Assembly: GCA_018968995.1 (NCBI GenBank)
Contig: JAGWZD010000047.1
Span: 1-9,507, forward strand
DNA length: 9,507 nucleotides
Direction: 5' to 3'
Source: Bdellovibrionales bacterium
Lineage (GTDB): Bacteria > Bdellovibrionota > UBA1018
The notes beneath the pieces were generated by a model. That model had not been told where the DNA came from. It worked only from the letters and a program-made list of their open reading frames with translations, and ran no database searches. Of the stretch, positions 7,084-9,507 are shown piece by piece. Position numbers and translations under genes: made by a program. Every line of letters begins with the position of its first letter. The first letter of the stretch is position 1.

Positions 7084-8016
7084 ATGACGGGTAATGCGAG
7101 TTCAACAGTTGTGCCCTCGGTAGTCACGATTGGTAACTTCGATGGAGTTCATCTCGGGCATCAGAAGATACTTTCCACAACCTGTGAGCAGGCGAGGAAT
7201 CGCCAGGCACGACCTCTAGCGTTTACTTTTCGTCCTCATCCGCAGTCTGTGTTGCGCCCAGATCGTACGCCTGAGCTGCTTTTAACCTATGATGAGAAGC
7301 GTGATCTCTTACTTTCGCTAGGAATGAGCGAAGTGATCGAGCAGCCTTTCAATCTGAGTTTTGCGTCGACTACTCCCGGGGATTTCTTCGAAAATATACT
7401 GAGAACAAAGCTGAAAGCGTCTGCGATTGTTGTAGGTTACGATTTTACCTTTGGACGAGAGCGGACGGGACACCTTCAGGTTCTAGAACGGCTCTGCTCG
7501 AATGCTGGCATTGAATTGACAGTGATCTCTCCTCATCGAGTTGAATCTGAAGTTGTGAGTAGCTCGATGATTCGACAGGCACTGCTTCAAGGCAGAGTCG
7601 AAGAGGCGGCCAAGAGCCTGGGGAGGCCGTTTTTTTATCAAGGGGTGGTCGTTCCGGGTGATCAAAGGGGCAGGCAGCTGGGATTTCCTACTGCGAACTT
7701 ATCACCTGAATTTTTGGACTCAGGAAAACTGAAGCTTCCTTTTGGGGTCTACGCCACTCGGGTGCTTTTAGAAGGACAATCTTATCCGGCAGTAACAAAC
7801 GTCGGGATGAGGCCTACTTTTCATGGCGGTTCTGAAGGGGCTGCGGGGGTGCAGGTTGAAGCCCATCTCATCGATCAATCCTTAAACCTCTATGGACAGA
7901 CAGTCCGTGTACAGTTCGAAAAAAAGCTTCGAGAGGAGCTGAGATTCTCGTCCGCTCACGAGCTGAAAGAGGCGATTGAAAAGGATGTGCGTAAAGCGCG
8001 TCAAATCCTTGGCTGA
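7084..8016 (+). CDS. ribF: bifunctional riboflavin kinase / FAD synthetase
   Basis: A 310-residue cytoplasmic enzyme that phosphorylates riboflavin to FMN and adenylylates FMN to FAD. The N-terminal FMN adenylyltransferase domain shows GNFDGVHLGHQ at 17-27, with the HxGH nucleotidyltransferase motif at 23-26, then VVGYDFTFGRERTG at 116-129 and SSSMIRQAL at 159-167. The C-terminal flavokinase domain shows GRQLGFPTANL at 196-206 (the FPTAN substrate and metal site), PFGVYA at 219-224 and GMRPTF at 241-246. Length and domain order are standard. An in-frame ATG at 7039 lies inside glnN and would add 15 unconserved residues. The ATG at 7084, two bases after the glnN stop, fits the family. No clear ribosome site precedes it, so translation probably relies on ribosomes finishing glnN. 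Pairing with glnN is not a usual ribF context (ileS and lspA are common neighbours elsewhere). Confidence 0.95.
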   Translation: MTGNASSTVVPSVVTIGNFDGVHLGHQKILSTTCEQARNRQARPLAFTFRPHPQSVLRPDRTPELLLTYDEKRDLLLSLGMSEVIEQPFNLSFASTTPGDFFENILRTKLKASAIVVGYDFTFGRERTGHLQVLERLCSNAGIELTVISPHRVESEVVSSSMIRQALLQGRVEEAAKSLGRPFFYQGVVVPGDQRGRQLGFPTANLSPEFLDSGKLKLPFGVYATRVLLEGQSYPAVTNVGMRPTFHGGSEGAAGVQVEAHLIDQSLNLYGQTVRVQFEKKLREELRFSSAHELKEAIEKDVRKARQILG

Positions 8017-8024
8017 CGATGAGC

Positions 8025-8057
8025 GCGGGCTCGCGTTGACACTAGTTCCGGGCCCGC
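8025..8057 (+). other. GC-rich stem-loop after ribF
   Basis: Bases 8025-8033 can pair with 8049-8057 in a nine-pair stem with one G-U wobble and a 15-base loop. It begins nine bases after the ribF stop. No U run follows (the sequence continues TCACACTGAAG), so it is not a canonical intrinsic terminator. It might be a weak terminator, a 3'-end stabilising structure, or chance in a GC-rich spacer. Confidence 0.4.
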
Positions 8058-8064
8058 TCACACT
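8036..8064 (+). promoter_or_regulatory. weak candidate sigma-70 promoter before pilB
   Basis: A perfect TTGACA at 8036-8041 is followed after exactly 17 bases by CACACT (8059-8064), which matches only three of six positions of the -10 consensus. Initiation would fall near 8071, just before the pilB ribosome site, making a very short leader. The perfect -35 is notable; the poor -10 keeps confidence low. Confidence 0.28.
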
Positions 8065-8072
8065 GAAGTACT

Positions 8073-8079
8073 GGGGGAG
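8073..8079 (+). promoter_or_regulatory. ribosome binding site of pilB
   Basis: The purine run GGGGGAG lies 11 bases before the ATG at 8091 and 20 bases before the next in-frame ATG at 8100, so it favours the first. Confidence 0.5.
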
Positions 8080-8090
8080 CCTCTTACTTC

Positions 8091-9507
8091 ATGTCACGCA
8101 TGCTTGCGGAAATCCTCGCGAAAGACCGAATTATCTCGGCGGCCCAATTTAATGAGGCCGTTGAGGCGGCGAAGCTTGGCAAAGCCCATATCGAGCATCT
8201 CATTCAATCGAAGGCCGTCGACGAGGTGCGACTCCTTCAGTATCTAAGTCATAAATTCGGTCTACCGAGTATCAACATCGCCAAGTTCGAAATCTCGCCT
8301 GAGATTATTAAACTCGTTCCGGTTGAAGTCGTGAGGCGTTCACGGGCGATTCCCATTCAGTCGAACCAGGGAATTCTTGTCGTCGCCATCTGTGATCCGT
8401 CGCAACTGGAAAAGCTGGATGAGATTCGGTTTGTTACCAAACTGACCGTCGAGGCAGTCCTCACTACTTATTCTGCTTTTGATACGGCGATAGCAAAGTA
8501 TTACGGCGGAATGGCGATGGCCAGCGCGGCCATCGAGACGTTCAAGAAGGACGCCTCTGCTGATGGAGCAGTGGCTTCAGTAGAACAAGTTCAAGTGCAT
8601 GATGCTGGAGAAAGCGCTGAGATTGATGCGCCCGTCATATCCTTCGTTAACAGCATATTGGTTGAGGCGATTAGGCGTGGAGCAAGCGATATTCACGTTG
8701 AGCCCTACGAGAAGCGATTCAGAATTCGGATGCGAATCGACGGCGCGATGATTGAGGTCTCTCAAGCCCCTCTTGAGATGCGCAGGGCTATCGTCGCACG
8801 TCTAAAGGTGATGTCACGAATGGACATTGCTGAATCGCGAATTCCACAAGATGGACGAATCAAGCTTAGAGTCAGTGGAAATGAAGTCGATTTTCGCGCC
8901 AGCACGATGCCCACAATCTTTGGAGAAAAGGTCGTTCTTCGTATCTTGAGCAAGGGAAACCTGAAACTGGATATCGAAAAACTTGGCTTTGAGGCAAAGC
9001 AACTCGAGGCCTTCAAAAAAGGCATCTACGCCCCAAACGGTATGGTCCTCGTCACCGGGCCGACAGGAAGCGGAAAAACGACGACACTTTATTCGGCCTT
9101 ATCCGAACTGAATCAGGTTCAAGACAATATTAGTACGGTCGAGGATCCGGTGGAGTACAACCTTGAGGGGATCAATCAGGTCCAGGTGCACAAGGATATC
9201 GGGCTGACTTTTGCTAGTGTGCTTCGAACACTGCTTCGACAGGACCCAGACACTATTTTGGTCGGAGAGATACGCGACTATGAAACAGCGGAAGTGGCCA
9301 TCCAAGCAGCGCTCACGGGCCACTTGGTTTTGTCCACACTTCATACCAATGATGCCCCGAGTACGATCACTCGATTGATGAATATGGGTATCGAGCCATT
9401 TTTGATTGTAGCCTCGCTGAATACAGTGGTGGCGCAACGACTTCTAAGAGGAATTTGCCCGGCTTGTAAAGTAGCCGTTCAGTTGTCTCAGGAAAAGCTG
9501 ATTGAGG
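8091..9507 (+). CDS. pilB: type IV pilus assembly ATPase PilB (5' part, cut by window end)
   Basis: The hexameric cytoplasmic motor ATPase that drives type IV pilus extension. The frame is open from 8091 to the window edge, giving 472 residues of an expected 560-570. The N-terminal MshEN/GspE domain (about 1-140) is followed by an acidic, Ala-rich linker (about 145-178), the N2 domain (about 182-300; GASDIHVEPYE) and the RecA-like ATPase core. Walker A is GPTGSGKTT at 323-331, the Asp box STVEDPVEY at 348-356, Walker B DTILVGEIRD at 387-396 and the His box TGHLVLSTLHTND at 409-421. The first Cys pair of the tetracysteine zinc site is CPAC at 456-459; the second pair would lie beyond the window. 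Overall the sequence resembles PilB of Myxococcus-type bacteria more than type II secretion GspE, though the two families are close. pilT and pilC are common next genes. The signature polar residues of the MshEN cyclic-di-GMP motifs are not conserved. Confidence 0.9.
   Translation, partial: MSRMLAEILAKDRIISAAQFNEAVEAAKLGKAHIEHLIQSKAVDEVRLLQYLSHKFGLPSINIAKFEISPEIIKLVPVEVVRRSRAIPIQSNQGILVVAICDPSQLEKLDEIRFVTKLTVEAVLTTYSAFDTAIAKYYGGMAMASAAIETFKKDASADGAVASVEQVQVHDAGESAEIDAPVISFVNSILVEAIRRGASDIHVEPYEKRFRIRMRIDGAMIEVSQAPLEMRRAIVARLKVMSRMDIAESRIPQDGRIKLRVSGNEVDFRASTMPTIFGEKVVLRILSKGNLKLDIEKLGFEAKQLEAFKKGIYAPNGMVLVTGPTGSGKTTTLYSALSELNQVQDNISTVEDPVEYNLEGINQVQVHKDIGLTFASVLRTLLRQDPDTILVGEIRDYETAEVAIQAALTGHLVLSTLHTNDAPSTITRLMNMGIEPFLIVASLNTVVAQRLLRGICPACKVAVQLSQEKLIE

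Noticed and set aside
8577..9437. Several minus-strand open frames opposite pilB
   Set aside because: They are antisense shadows of a clearly coding frame, show no recognisable domains and have no ribosome sites worth noting.
1..9507. Mobile element, CRISPR, tRNA or defence system
   Set aside because: No transposase, integrase, direct-repeat array, tRNA-like cloverleaf or defence-type gene was seen; nearly every base is accounted for by conserved genes on one strand.

Overview
The window reads as an ordinary bacterial chromosomal segment with roughly balanced base composition. All genes are on the + strand and densely packed. The gene set (a Bat aerotolerance cluster with a BatB-BatC fusion, a type III glutamine synthetase, and a PilB ATPase of the type IV pilus class) and the protein sequences fit a Gram-negative of the former Deltaproteobacteria. 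Bdellovibrionota or Myxococcota-like lineages are my best guess. That placement rests on protein resemblance only and cannot be settled here.

Layout: (1) Positions 44-4749 hold batA, a fused batBC and batD, joined by a 4-base ATGA overlap and a 3-base gap, so they form one translationally coupled operon. The upstream part (typically a MoxR ATPase and a DUF58 protein) would lie before the window. The predicted topology puts both von Willebrand A domains, the TPR domain and the bulk of BatD in the periplasm, consistent with one envelope complex. (2) Positions 4750-4852 are a 103-base intergenic region with an 8-bp perfect AT-rich dyad and a sigma-54-type GG/GC element just before the next gene. 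(3) Positions 4853-7081 are glnN, a complete type III glutamine synthetase, followed after 2 bases by ribF (7084-8016), the bifunctional riboflavin kinase/FAD synthetase. (4) Positions 8017-8090 are a 74-base gap with a GC-rich stem-loop and a possible weak promoter. (5) From 8091 to the window end is pilB, cut off by the edge after the start of its zinc-binding region.

No RNA genes, mobile elements, CRISPR arrays or broken genes were seen. The window does not look like an accessory island and I do not see an undescribed multi-gene system. The points most worth a second look are regulatory (the sigma-54-like site and dyad before glnN), architectural (the BatB-BatC fusion with a relict signal-peptide-like segment in its middle), and the loss of the usual cyclic-di-GMP signature residues in the PilB N-terminus.
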